Source of the DNA: Scytonematopsis contorta HA4267-MV1
Lineage (GTDB): Bacteria > Cyanobacteriota > Cyanobacteriia > Cyanobacteriales > Nostocaceae
Assembly: GCA_019359035.1 (NCBI GenBank)
Contig: JAHHIC010000101.1
Coordinates: forward strand, 1-49,357
Direction: 5' to 3'
DNA length: 49,357 bases
In this document: piece after piece, positions 17,634 through 26,208 of the stretch
Numbering within the stretch: the stretch's first letter is position 1
Layout of the letters: each line of letters opens with the position of its first letter
Translations under genes and position numbers: made by a program
Notes under the pieces: model-generated
The model's database searches: none
The model's input: only the letters and a program-made list of their open reading frames with translations
What the model was told of the DNA's origin: nothing

Positions 17634-18683
17634 ATGAGTGACTGGAAAATTTTTCAAGGTAATAATATTGCTCCCCATGATGGTATTGAAAGACTACCTG
17701 CACCACCAAGTTGGCGTAGATTTACTAATGATACTGGGAGTGATGTCGAAGATAAAAAACGTGGTGCTAATTTTCAAGTTCGCTCTCAAGAAGTTGAGTT
17801 AGTTAATGCAGCCTTGTATCTACGTAGACCTTTATTGGTGACGGGGAAACCAGGTACGGGGAAAACATCTCTAGCTCATGCTGTTGCCTATCAGTTAAAA
17901 TTGGGTGAAGTATTGTACTGGCCAATTACAACTCGTACAATGCTTAAAGATGGACTTTATTCTTACGATGCTATTGGTCGTCTCCAAGATACCCCGCAGC
18001 AAAAGAATAATAATAATAATAATAATAATGATGCATCCCAAGAAAGTGAAAACAACAAAAGCATCCTCTCGGAAATTGGTAAATATATTCAACTTGGACC
18101 ATTAGGAACGGCTTTATTGCCATCAGATAAACCACGAATGTTACTAATTGATGAAATTGATAAAAGCGATATTGACCTACCTAACGATTTACTACATGTA
18201 TTTGAAGAAGGGCAGTTTGAGATTCCTGAGTTAGTTAGGATTGCAGAAAAACTAGAAAATGTAGAAGTGCGAACAGCTTATAAAGATAAAACAGAGGATA
18301 CTTATAAAGATATTAAAGCTTCTGTAAAGCAAGGGCGTATACAATGTAATGCTTTTCCTTTCATTATCCTCACAAGCAATGGAGAAAGAGACTTCCCGCC
18401 AGCATTTTTACGTCGCTGTTTGCGTTTGAATATTAAAGAACCTAATGATAAAGAACTAGAAAAAATTGTTGCAGCTCATTTAGGTAAGGATGATAAAATT
18501 AGTACACAAGCTCAATTCTTAATTAATGAATTTTTGAAAAAGCGTAAAGAAGGAGATTTAGCAACAGACCAACTACTTAATGCTATTTACTTAATGACCC
18601 GCCAATATGCGCCCGTGGGTCAAGAAAAGGAAAATCTGGTCGAACAATTGTTAAAAATCCTTAATAGTGTAGAAGATAGATGA
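17634..18683 (+). CDS. MoxR-type AAA+ ATPase
   Basis: Walker A is GKPGTGKTS (about 71-79), Walker B is MLLIDEIDKSD (about 170-179), sensor 1 is PFIILTSNGER, and an arginine-rich LRRCLR follows. This is the MoxR/AAA_5 arrangement. A run of eight asparagines (about 125-132, from an AAT microsatellite at 18006-18029) lies between Walker A and B. In ternary conflict systems this ATPase works with the vWA protein as a chaperone-like switch. ATG 17634 is chosen; a GTG three codons upstream overlaps the previous stop. The stop overlaps the next ATG (ATGA), showing tight coupling. Confidence 0.88.
   Translation: MSDWKIFQGNNIAPHDGIERLPAPPSWRRFTNDTGSDVEDKKRGANFQVRSQEVELVNAALYLRRPLLVTGKPGTGKTSLAHAVAYQLKLGEVLYWPITTRTMLKDGLYSYDAIGRLQDTPQQKNNNNNNNNDASQESENNKSILSEIGKYIQLGPLGTALLPSDKPRMLLIDEIDKSDIDLPNDLLHVFEEGQFEIPELVRIAEKLENVEVRTAYKDKTEDTYKDIKASVKQGRIQCNAFPFIILTSNGERDFPPAFLRRCLRLNIKEPNDKELEKIVAAHLGKDDKISTQAQFLINEFLKKRKEGDLATDQLLNAIYLMTRQYAPVGQEKENLVEQLLKILNSVEDR
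18006..18029 (+). repeat. AAT trinucleotide tract in the MoxR gene
   Basis: An uninterrupted AAT run encodes eight Asn in a loop. Such tracts can change length by replication slippage without breaking the frame. Confidence 0.85.
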
Positions 18684-21460
18684 TACAGCATAGCCATCTG
18701 GATATAGCTTCTATAGCTCTTCGGTTAAAGCAGGTGCAACTTGAACTAGATGGAGAAGAAATGGCAGACCTCTTCTGGTTGGCAGTTCAAATGAGTGCTT
18801 TCGAGGGAACTAAAGCTACAGAAACATCTGATGAAAACAACCAGATGGAGATAATTCCAGAAGAAATTAAGGAAAATCCTACCCCTAAATTACCCCCTGC
18901 TGATAAATTACCACCTGTTGATAATGATGTTAATGTTGCTCCCAACATTCAACCATTGGCAACTGTTTCTCTTCCCAATTCGTCAGATGACAAGCTACAG
19001 GAAGAAAAAACTACTGCACCTGAAGGTTTGTCGTTTAAAGCTCCTGCGGCTCCAGGTTTGCGTAATTCTCTGAATTTAGCAAGAGCGTTACGTCCGCTTA
19101 TGCGTAAGGTATCCTCCAAAACTAAAACGGTTTTGGATGAAGAAGAAACAGTTATCCAATTTGCTGAACGAGGAATTTTGATACCTGTACTTAAGCCAGC
19201 ACCCGAACGGTGGTTAGACCTTGCTTTGGTAGTTGAAGAATCTCGCTCAACAGTAATTTGGCAAGAAATAATAGCTGAGTTTCAAAAACTTACTGAACTA
19301 CAAGGCGCTTTTCGATATGTTTGTACTTGGAGTTTGACAACAGACGAAAAGGGCGAAATTCAACTTTTTGCAAAGCAAAATCTATCACTAAGTAAGCAAC
19401 GTTCCCATAGCCCTAAAGAATTATTAGACCCAGCAGGTAGGCGCTTGGTATTATTTATTAGTGATTGTACCTCCGAGATATGGCGTCAGAAAAAGATTCA
19501 TGACTTTTTAAAGCTTTGGTCTAATTTTGGGCCTTTGGCAATTCTCCAACTATTTCCAGAACGATTGTGGATGAGAACTGCTATGGGTTTTGGTTTTCCG
19601 GTGCAGTTAAGCGCTCTTGCACCTGGTGTTCCTAACACGCGACTTGTGGTTGATGGACTACCTGTTTGGGAAAATGTGGATTTAAAGACAGCTATAACTC
19701 TTCCTGTAGTCACATTAGAGCCTGATTCTTTGCAACAATGGTCGCAAGTTATAGCTGGTATGGGAAGTACCCAAACAGCTGGGATTTTATTTGAACCTTC
19801 TTTAATCGTAGCTCAACCACAGATGTCAAAAGACGCTCCTCAACTTTCGGCATCAGAATTAGTGAATCGGTTTCGAGCAACTGCGTCTCCTATGGCAAGA
19901 CGGTTGGCTGGTTTAATGGCAACAGTTCCTGTGAGTTTACCTGTAGTTCATCTTATCCAGGCAACTTTGTTAAAAGAGTCTATGCAGATTCATATTGCCG
20001 AAGTATTTATGAGTGGTCTTTTACAGCCTATTACATTTTATGGTTTGACTTCTAAAAGTAAAACTGTTAATTACAAATTTGTTGAGGGAGTTAGAGAACT
20101 ATTAATAGATTCTGTTCCCATTCCAGATATTGACACTGTGCTAGACGTCGTCTCTCAATATATAGCACAAAAGGTTGGTCTATCAATTAAAAATTTTGCA
20201 GCCCTTTTATCTCCTAGTGTTGATTGGGATAAAAAAACAAAGGAGGAAGTTATACCCTTTGCTGAAGTTACTACTCAGGTTTTACGCCGATTAGGTGGAG
20301 AATATGCAGCTTTAGCTGAACAATTAGACCGAAAATCTCAAGTTATTCCTAAATTTCTAGAAGTACCTGATAATTTAGCTCAGTTACAGACCTTTGAATT
20401 TGAAGTAGCGACAATCACCATTGAAGATGAGGTAGATGCAGAAGAAACACAAACAAACCCAGCTCCAGCTATTAACTTGCAAACCTTTGAATTTGAAGTA
20501 GCGACAATCACCATAATTGAAGATGAAATAGATGGAGAAGAGATACCAACAACTCCATCTGTTAATCTGCAACTCTTCAATTTTGAGGTGGCAACTGTTA
20601 AATTACAAAAATCGGGTTGGTTACAACTAAAAACAGAATTAATAGTTGAACGGAATCAACACCAAGCCCAGTATTTCGTCGAAAACTTAGGTAGGGGTGT
20701 GGAATTGGAAATGGTAAGTATTCCTGAAGGTGAATTTCGGATGGGCACTCCCGAAAGGGAAGAAGAGAGCAGGTATAATGAATTTCCTCAACATGAAGTA
20801 ACGATTAAACCATTTTTTATGGGTAAGTATCCCATAACTCAAGTACAATGGCGAGCAGTTGCTTCTTTGAAAAAAGTAAAGCACTCATTAAATCCTTACC
20901 CATCTCGTTTTACAGGAGATAATCTTCCAGTAGGGTGTGTTTCTTGGTTAGATGCAGTGGAATTTTGCAAAAGGCTTTCCCAATACACAAACAGACCTTA
21001 CCGTTTACCCTCTGAAGCTGAGTGGGAATATGCCTGTCGTGCTGTAACAATTACCCCATTCCATTTTGGGGAAACAATTACAACCGATCTAGCAAATTAT
21101 CGAGGAACAGATAACGAAAAAAATAAACAGTTTGGTTTTTATGGTCGAGGACTCAAAGGAATCTACCGAGAAGAGACAACAGATGTGGGAAGTTTTGGTG
21201 TAGCGAATGCATTTGGTTTATATGATATGCACGGAAATGTGTGGGAGTGGTGTGCAGACCACTGGCATAGTAGTTATGAAGGAGCACCGACAGATGGAAG
21301 TGCGTGGGTAAATAAGGACGATAATGATAATCTGGTACGAGTGCTGCGCGGTGGTTCGTGGTATGACACTCCTGGGGATTGCCGTTCCGCTTCCCGTGTC
21401 AGCAGCGACCTCGACTTAATCTATAACGATATTGGTTTTCGGGTTGCGTTTGGTGTTTGA
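18680..21460 (+). CDS. vWA-like (SAV_2336-type) protein fused to FGE/C-type-lectin-fold domain
   Basis: Residues ~120-360 match the SAV_2336 N-terminal family, a vWA-like fold: RWLDLALVVEESRSTVIW (metal-site motif, with Glu replacing the first Asp), RRLVLFISDCTSEIW and LFPERLWMRT. A helical part follows, then three tandem LQxFxFEVATxxI units (~571-640), then an FGE-sulfatase-type domain (~660-926; MVSIPEGEFRMGT, RLPSEAEWEYACR, MHGNVWEWCAD, RVLRGGSWY, GFRVAFG). One cysteine of the formylglycine-generating pair is missing (GGSWYD where FGE has a Cys), so it is probably a binding domain, not an enzyme. Residues ~894-918 look like a DGR variable region. ATG overlaps the MoxR stop. Likely role: sensor/vWA arm of the ternary system. 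Confidence 0.85.
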   Translation: MIQHSHLDIASIALRLKQVQLELDGEEMADLFWLAVQMSAFEGTKATETSDENNQMEIIPEEIKENPTPKLPPADKLPPVDNDVNVAPNIQPLATVSLPNSSDDKLQEEKTTAPEGLSFKAPAAPGLRNSLNLARALRPLMRKVSSKTKTVLDEEETVIQFAERGILIPVLKPAPERWLDLALVVEESRSTVIWQEIIAEFQKLTELQGAFRYVCTWSLTTDEKGEIQLFAKQNLSLSKQRSHSPKELLDPAGRRLVLFISDCTSEIWRQKKIHDFLKLWSNFGPLAILQLFPERLWMRTAMGFGFPVQLSALAPGVPNTRLVVDGLPVWENVDLKTAITLPVVTLEPDSLQQWSQVIAGMGSTQTAGILFEPSLIVAQPQMSKDAPQLSASELVNRFRATASPMARRLAGLMATVPVSLPVVHLIQATLLKESMQIHIAEVFMSGLLQPITFYGLTSKSKTVNYKFVEGVRELLIDSVPIPDIDTVLDVVSQYIAQKVGLSIKNFAALLSPSVDWDKKTKEEVIPFAEVTTQVLRRLGGEYAALAEQLDRKSQVIPKFLEVPDNLAQLQTFEFEVATITIEDEVDAEETQTNPAPAINLQTFEFEVATITIIEDEIDGEEIPTTPSVNLQLFNFEVATVKLQKSGWLQLKTELIVERNQHQAQYFVENLGRGVELEMVSIPEGEFRMGTPEREEESRYNEFPQHEVTIKPFFMGKYPITQVQWRAVASLKKVKHSLNPYPSRFTGDNLPVGCVSWLDAVEFCKRLSQYTNRPYRLPSEAEWEYACRAVTITPFHFGETITTDLANYRGTDNEKNKQFGFYGRGLKGIYREETTDVGSFGVANAFGLYDMHGNVWEWCADHWHSSYEGAPTDGSAWVNKDDNDNLVRVLRGGSWYDTPGDCRSASRVSSDLDLIYNDIGFRVAFGV
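20387..20608 (+). repeat. Three tandem LQ(T/L)FxFEVATxxI-coding repeats
   Basis: The phrase TTTGAATTTGAAGTAGCGAC occurs twice exactly (20393 and 20486), and a third, diverged unit is at 20579. The repeats link the vWA-like part to the FGE domain. Each unit ends in an acidic linker, so this may be a flexible ladder between sensor and signalling parts. Confidence 0.75.
21355..21450 (+). other. Putative DGR variable region 1
   Basis: The C-terminal segment from TGG to GGTTTTCGGGTTGC differs strongly from the copy at 22328-22416 at first and second codon positions, while flanks are alike. Nearly all its codons end in C or T (GAC, ACT, GAT, GTC, AGC, CTC, ATC, TAT, AAC), as expected when AAY codons of a template are mutated at adenines. 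The constant phrase TGCCGTTCYGCTTCCCG is kept. No template repeat was found in the window. Confidence 0.55.
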
Positions 21461-21598
21461 GCGCTCTAATAGCATTTGACACTTTTGCACTTTTACCTTT
21501 TTTTCTTTTGTTTTTACACTTTGAAAGCTCCGCTTCGTAGAACAATAAAATTTTTTCCAAAAATCAAAGAAGATAGAAAATTAACAGGAAAAAAATGA

Positions 21599-22435
21599 AT
21601 GGCAAAAATAGTTATTAACCGTAATCTTCAGACAACAAAATACTTTATTGAAAATTTAGGGAATAAAGCGCAGCTAGAAATGGTAACCATCCCTACAGGC
21701 AGTTTTATGATGGGGTCACCGGAAGATGAATTAGAGCGACAAAATAGTGAAAGTCCACAGCATGAAGTTACGATTCAACACTTTTTTATGGGCAAATATC
21801 CCATAACTCAAGCACAATGGCAAGCAGTTGCCTCCTTGGAACAAGTGAGTCACGAATTAAAATCTGACCCATCTCATTTTAAGGGGGAAAATCGTCCAGT
21901 AGAGGGTGTTTCTTGGTTGGATGCAGTGGAATTTTGCAAAAGGCTTTCCCAATACACAAATAGAGCTTACCGTTTACCCTCTGAAGCTGAGTGGGAGTAT
22001 GCCTGTCGTGCTGGAACAATTACCCCATTCCATTTTGGGGAAACAATTGCAACCGACCTAGCAAATTATCGAGGAACATATAACGAAGAATCTCAACGGT
22101 CTGGTTCTTATGGTCAAGGACTCAAAGGAATTTATCGAAAAGAGACAACAGATGTGGGAAGTTTTGGTGTAGCGAATGCATTTGGTTTATACGATATGCA
22201 CGGAAATGTGTGGGAGTGGTGTGCAGACCACTGGCATAGTAGTTATGAAGGAGCACCGACAGATGGAAGTGCGTGGGTAAATGAGGGCGATAATAATAAC
22301 CGAAATCGAGTGCTGCGTGGTGGTTCGTGGTACTACCTTCCTGAGCATTGCCGTTCTGCTTCCCGCAATGGCAGCCTCGCCTTCGACGACTATACTTTTG
22401 GTTTTCGGGTTGCATGTGGTGTTCCAGGACTCTAA
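21599..22435 (+). CDS. FGE-sulfatase-type (C-type-lectin fold) protein, paralogue of the preceding gene's tail
   Basis: The whole 278-residue protein is an FGE-type domain (MVTIPTGSFMMGSPEDE, SWLDAVEFCKRLS, RLPSEAEWEYACRAGT, MHGNVWEWCADHW, RVLRGGSWY, GFRVACG). It is closely similar to residues ~660-926 of the preceding protein, so it arose by duplication of that tail together with its 3' untranslated sequence. The GGSW site lacks the first catalytic Cys, so a ligand-binding role is more likely than formylglycine formation. Its C-terminal segment again resembles a DGR variable region. ATG 21599 is preceded by AGGA. Confidence 0.85.
   Translation: MAKIVINRNLQTTKYFIENLGNKAQLEMVTIPTGSFMMGSPEDELERQNSESPQHEVTIQHFFMGKYPITQAQWQAVASLEQVSHELKSDPSHFKGENRPVEGVSWLDAVEFCKRLSQYTNRAYRLPSEAEWEYACRAGTITPFHFGETIATDLANYRGTYNEESQRSGSYGQGLKGIYRKETTDVGSFGVANAFGLYDMHGNVWEWCADHWHSSYEGAPTDGSAWVNEGDNNNRNRVLRGGSWYYLPEHCRSASRNGSLAFDDYTFGFRVACGVPGL
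22328..22416 (+). other. Putative DGR variable region 2
   Basis: Counterpart of the region at 21355. The varying codons TAC TAC CTT, CAT, AAT GGC, CTC GCC TTC GAC GAC TAT ACT TTT again almost all end in C or T. It is one codon shorter than region 1 between the CRSASR and GFRV anchors. Confidence 0.55.
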
Positions 22436-22488
22436 TAGCACTTGGTACTTTTACCCTCTTCTCTTTTATTTTTACACTTTGAAAGCTT

Positions 22489-22517
22489 CGCTCTACAGAG
22501 CGATAAAATTTTTTTTC
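22489..22517 (+). terminator. Terminator after the FGE gene
   Basis: A perfect stem CGCTCT-AC-AGAGCG is followed by ATAAAATTTTTTTT. A decayed version of the same 3' sequence follows the preceding gene (about 21515-21563). The rest of 22436-22779 has no gene. Confidence 0.7.
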
Positions 22518-22779
22518 AAAAATTGCGCTCATCAAATATAAAGTTAAGTGTTGTAAACTTTACTGATTTTACTAACGTTTATCGTAAAATATGCAACTAA
22601 TAAATTTAAAAAAGATTAGCTGATGACTGGCAATTTGTAAATGGTAACTATTAAATGGAATAACTACCAATTATTCCAAAGACATATGATTTGATTAAAT
22701 AGTATGTTCCAATTTTAAATCGTCTACCCAAAACCCATAAATTCACATTGACAGATAGGATGAGAAACGGATTATATAC

Positions 22780-24426
22780 TTATCTGAAAATATCTTTTAT
22801 ATTTGCTTGTGGTTGTGATTGTAATATTTTCTTGGTGAATTCCTCTAAGCTTTCAAGTTGGTCTATTTCATTTGAGGTTAAACTAGTTTCTGAAATCTGA
22901 TACCAACTTCCTTCATTTAAGACTACTTCCATGATGGGTTTATCTTCTCCATGTCGTCTGACCGTCAAATTTTGTCCATCGAGGATTACGCTTAATTCTC
23001 TACCATTGATGACAGGATTATCATTAGCGACCATATAGTTTACTATAATTTTAGGCAAATGCTGTACCGATTCATCTAGTTGTTGTGGTTCATCTTTTTC
23101 AATCTTAAGAGGCTGAGTTTCTTCTATTATTTGCTGCTCGTATTCTGGACTAATATTTTTGCTGATAACTGGCTGTATATCATGCTGTAATTGCTTATTA
23201 CTGGTATTATTACTTTTATTCCTGGCTTTCTTCTCTGTTTCAGTGATAATTAACTCTAGGTTATTAAGCTCGGTAAATTTTACTTGGTTTTCAACTGGGA
23301 TACTCACATTCTCTACTTTGTTTACCTCAGGTTCATTAATATTTGCAGGTGTGCTAGTAGAAATTTCACTATTATCTGATTTATTTAAAGTTGGAGTATT
23401 GGGCTTAACTTTCCGCTGCTTCTTAGGTTTATCCTCTTGAAAGTTTAACCTCTGTAGGTCTGGATTATTTTCCGCTGATATGTTGCTTTGCTGTGATAAT
23501 TCTGCACTATTACTCGAATTTTGGCTGTCATCGCTGCTATCGCTTTTATTTCCGTTGATAATAAAATTTAGAGTTTTGAACTTGGCTTCATGTAGGTTAA
23601 TCCTGTCTCTTTCGGGTTCGTAGTTTACTCCATATTCCGACTGTAATTTGTTCCAACTGTAGGGCTTATATACTTGATACCCCGCTATTTTTACATCGTT
23701 ATGGACGTAAGTAAAGCCGAGTAGCTCTTCTCCCCGTACTTTCGGTAATACTTTTATATTATTTTCTTCTAATCTTTGGATGTAATCGGATACACTTGGG
23801 CTATTTTTAATTGCTTCCCCGATAGCCGATTTTATAATTTCTTTGCTGCTGGGTGTTTCGTGTTTGCTGTTGACCGACCTGATGCTGGGGGAACGATTGG
23901 GGCTGACCGATGTAGTTATTCCGTACTCCTGGCTTAATCGTGTTGCGATCGCATTATTTGTGATGGGAGTCGTTTCTAAATTGAGCTCTGCTGCGATGCG
24001 TCGGGTTGAAACTTGTGAGTTGAAGCGTTCGTAGGAGTCTCGGACTAATTTTCCATCTAGCTGGATGCGGGAGGCTACTATATGTAAATGTTCGTGGTCG
24101 CGGTCGTGATGCCTGACTGCGACATATTGGCTAACGTGTGGTGATAACTGGTCTTTTGGCAAAAACCCCATATCCTTGAGATATTCTTGCACTATGTAAC
24201 TGCATTGGCTGTTAGATAAATGTTCATCTTTTCTGATAGAAATTATCAAGTGAGCGCAGGGTAATTTTACAGATAATTTATTATATTTACTTTGGAGAAA
24301 CTTTTCGTTAAATTCTTTTGGAGTTGTTCCTGGCATATTGGTGTTCACAATTTCAGCATCCTCTTTCCCCAGGACGTATTCCAGAGTATCTATGAATTGT
24401 GGGCTTTTATAGATAACGGAAATCAT
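22780..24426 (-). CDS. Plasmid relaxase (MobP/VirD2-like)
   Basis: The N-terminal ~190 residues are a relaxase domain. They include a probable catalytic Tyr in LEYVLGKEDAE (Y17), the MPGTTPKEFNEKF segment typical of cyanobacterial relaxases, a helper motif HLIISI, and the metal-binding histidine motif HHDRDHEHLHIVASR (106-120). The protein nicks the plasmid at oriT and pilots the strand. Residues ~280-450 are low-complexity linker, and ~460-548 form a second conserved-looking block (NPVINGRELSVILDGQNLTVRR). No primase or helicase motif is seen. A MobC-like gene lies upstream on the same strand, so oriT is expected nearby, to the right of 25178. Confidence 0.85.
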   Translation of the reverse strand: MISVIYKSPQFIDTLEYVLGKEDAEIVNTNMPGTTPKEFNEKFLQSKYNKLSVKLPCAHLIISIRKDEHLSNSQCSYIVQEYLKDMGFLPKDQLSPHVSQYVAVRHHDRDHEHLHIVASRIQLDGKLVRDSYERFNSQVSTRRIAAELNLETTPITNNAIATRLSQEYGITTSVSPNRSPSIRSVNSKHETPSSKEIIKSAIGEAIKNSPSVSDYIQRLEENNIKVLPKVRGEELLGFTYVHNDVKIAGYQVYKPYSWNKLQSEYGVNYEPERDRINLHEAKFKTLNFIINGNKSDSSDDSQNSSNSAELSQQSNISAENNPDLQRLNFQEDKPKKQRKVKPNTPTLNKSDNSEISTSTPANINEPEVNKVENVSIPVENQVKFTELNNLELIITETEKKARNKSNNTSNKQLQHDIQPVISKNISPEYEQQIIEETQPLKIEKDEPQQLDESVQHLPKIIVNYMVANDNPVINGRELSVILDGQNLTVRRHGEDKPIMEVVLNEGSWYQISETSLTSNEIDQLESLEEFTKKILQSQPQANIKDIFR

Positions 24427-24457
24427 GTTTTATAATCTTGCCTTAGTTATTAGTAAA

Positions 24458-24492
24458 AAATAAATTATCCCTTAGCGGTAGATAATTTATTT
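24458..24492 (-). terminator. Hairpin between small ORF and relaxase gene
   Basis: A perfect 12-bp stem (AAATAAATTATC / GATAATTTATTT) with an 11-base loop lies directly downstream of the 24501-24782 gene and before the relaxase start. It lacks a GC-rich core, so it may attenuate rather than stop transcription. Confidence 0.5.
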
Positions 24493-24500
24493 ATATTACT

Positions 24501-24782
24501 CTAATTTTTAATTAGAACGGGATAACCTATGTCTGGTAAATCAACGAAAATATAACCTTCGTTTAGCCAGTTGCAATTCAATCCAGGCAGTTGTTTTTCC
24601 TCGCTTAGCTTTCTGATTCTTTCGACAATTACGAACATTATTGCTAAATCACCATTGTCGCAATGACGGTGTTTTTGAACCTCTGACGACAATATTTCTA
24701 GTTTACTTTCGCTATAGTATTTACCGGAATTCTTAAAATATATTAACCTAGCGTAATACATAAATATGTTTGTGAACATCAA
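24501..24782 (-). CDS. Small hypothetical protein between mobC-like and relaxase genes
   Basis: Not recognised. The 93-residue protein has a mixed composition with a helical middle (DLAIMFVIVERIRKLSEEKQ) and a C-terminal strand-like end (GYIFVDLPDIGYPVLIK). It lies in the same direction as the mobilisation genes, spaced by 45 and 74 bases, and is followed by a hairpin. The context suggests a mobilisation accessory protein, but this is weak. Confidence 0.5.
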   Translation of the reverse strand: MMFTNIFMYYARLIYFKNSGKYYSESKLEILSSEVQKHRHCDNGDLAIMFVIVERIRKLSEEKQLPGLNCNWLNEGYIFVDLPDIGYPVLIKN

Positions 24783-24827
24783 TTAATTTGTGCGTTAGCA
24801 CTCAATTAATTTAAGGTTTTAGTTATT

Positions 24828-25178
24828 TTAACTTAAGGTTTTTGATGAGTTTGTGGAACTTACTTTAAGTGCTGCATTTATACATAAGTCAATTTGTTTA
24901 ATTGCGATTTCAGTAATATCCAAAATCTGCTTGCTACCTGTTTCCTCTGCTATTTGTGATATTGCCATTAATCGACTTTTAACCATACTGGCATGTCCTT
25001 GGACTTCTACCAGCTCTGGGGTAGGTATAATTCTCAATGTTCTTCTTAGTCCACATGACCGCAAATATTCAGAGGTTGTTATTCCTGTTGCTTTAGCTTT
25101 GCTCTCGATAATAGCTTTTTCTTCTTTGGTAATACGTATCTTTAATAAGTCTGTTTTTTTACTTGTGGTGTCTTCCAT
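24828..25178 (-). CDS. MobC-like relaxosome accessory protein
   Basis: The ~116-residue protein has the MobC pattern: LLKIRITKEEKAIIESKAKATGITTSEYLRSCGLRR (ribbon-helix-helix-like N-terminus with the LRxxGLxR signature), then a helical C-terminus. Family role: binding next to oriT and helping the relaxase open the nic site. ATG at 25178 is chosen over a TTG ten codons upstream. The relaxase follows downstream on the same strand. Confidence 0.75.
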   Translation of the reverse strand: MEDTTSKKTDLLKIRITKEEKAIIESKAKATGITTSEYLRSCGLRRTLRIIPTPELVEVQGHASMVKSRLMAISQIAEETGSKQILDITEIAIKQIDLCINAALKVSSTNSSKTLS

Positions 25179-25532
25179 AGCTATTTTAATTGCTTCTAGT
25201 AGTAACAAAACGCAAGCCCTTATAATCGGGCTGTCTTCTGTTTCTAGACTAACTTTACTGATATTTTGTTGGCTATCAAAATTTGTCCATATTTTTTGGC
25301 ATTTCTGCTACCTTTTTTAGACAAAAGTTAATTACCAGTTTGAGTAATCTATGTTAAGGTTTGCGACATTAATCTTGGGAACACTTGATTGAAAGCAAAA
25401 TCGCTTTTTTTGAGAACTGCGTCTAGCTTACTTGGTAATCGAGTCAGGCTTTTACTGAGATTTAAATTTCGCTTCCTAAAGTCTGGGTGAAACTTATGTA
25501 CTATGCAAGGCTTTGATTTAATTGTCATTAAT
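25179..25532. other. Non-coding region upstream of mobC-like gene, candidate oriT region
   Basis: No convincing gene. An ORF of 70 codons (25349-25561, minus) has no recognisable features. Because MobC proteins bind beside oriT and oriT usually precedes the mobilisation genes, this stretch and the conserved element to its right are the best place to look for the nic site. Confidence 0.35.
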
Positions 25533-25985
25533 AATAGATAATTGAGAAAAATGTTCGACATGCCTGTAGGTACATTGGCACACCTGGTCTTTCGGACAAT
25601 CTATGTACAAACACGACCAATACTGCGGCTGTCTCAATTAGTCGAGAGTTCGCTCAAATATGCTTGGAGTTTAGCTTGTAGCGATTTGTGATGTTGGATT
25701 GTATTTTTAAATTAGTCAACGCATAAGATAAGCAAGTGTAATCAAAAGATAACTAAAGATAACTAAAGATAAGCAAAGGGAAGTGTTAGCTTGTTATCGA
25801 TGGAGTAAATTGGGCTAATTTTGGCTATGATTTGTCTAACTGGTAATCTAATGCACCACAATGCTTATCATTTGGACAACATAAATAAACATTAGATTAG
25901 CTAAGTACAAGAAGTTATTCAGGATACTATTTTGTTACTGAGAGGGTTATCATTAAGTAACCTCGGTTAGTAATTCATTTGTGTT
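25533..25985. repeat. Conserved non-coding element, copy 1
   Basis: It shares many blocks with 38655-39085 in the same order, including GTACATTGGCACACCTGGTC, CGACCAATACTGCGGCT, AGATAAGCAAG, TTACTGAGAG and TTAAGTAACCTCG. It contains an inverted repeat TAATCTAATG (25844-25853) / CATTAGATTA (25890-25899) whose counterpart in copy 2 has a compensated base pair. It also has a GATAAC/GATAAG-rich cluster (25747-25780) resembling iterons. Neither copy encodes a protein. Confidence 0.75.
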
Positions 25986-26208
25986 GACAAAGAGCATGGT
26001 GTAGACGGAAATTGGTACAAATTGTACAAATACCAAAACTTCCTTACAATTTCGGTTCTCCAATGTCCGGTTGATAAGAGCGACATCTGTAAACAGAAAT
26101 ACTCACCTTCATACTGTTCTCAATAAACAGCAATCAACTAATTAGTTGGAGAATTATCACCCCTCTACACATGGGGACAGGACGCTTCACATATAGGGAA
26201 TGCCTGAC

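Noticed and set aside
20660-22435. True formylglycine-generating enzymes for sulfatase activation
   Set aside because: The first Cys of the catalytic pair is absent after GGSW in both proteins and no sulfatase gene is nearby.
22122-22535. Minus-strand ORF of 137 codons opposite the second FGE gene
   Set aside because: It lies on the reverse strand of a clear FGE domain, has no family features, and exists because the opposite codons are constrained.
25349-25561. Minus-strand ORF of 70 codons left of the non-coding element
   Set aside because: No recognisable domain or ribosome site, and its start runs into the conserved non-coding element.
25747-25785. CRISPR-like or iteron-like GATAAC/GATAAG repeats
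   Set aside because: The units are short and irregular without constant spacers, so not CRISPR; kept only as a possible iteron cluster inside the non-coding element.
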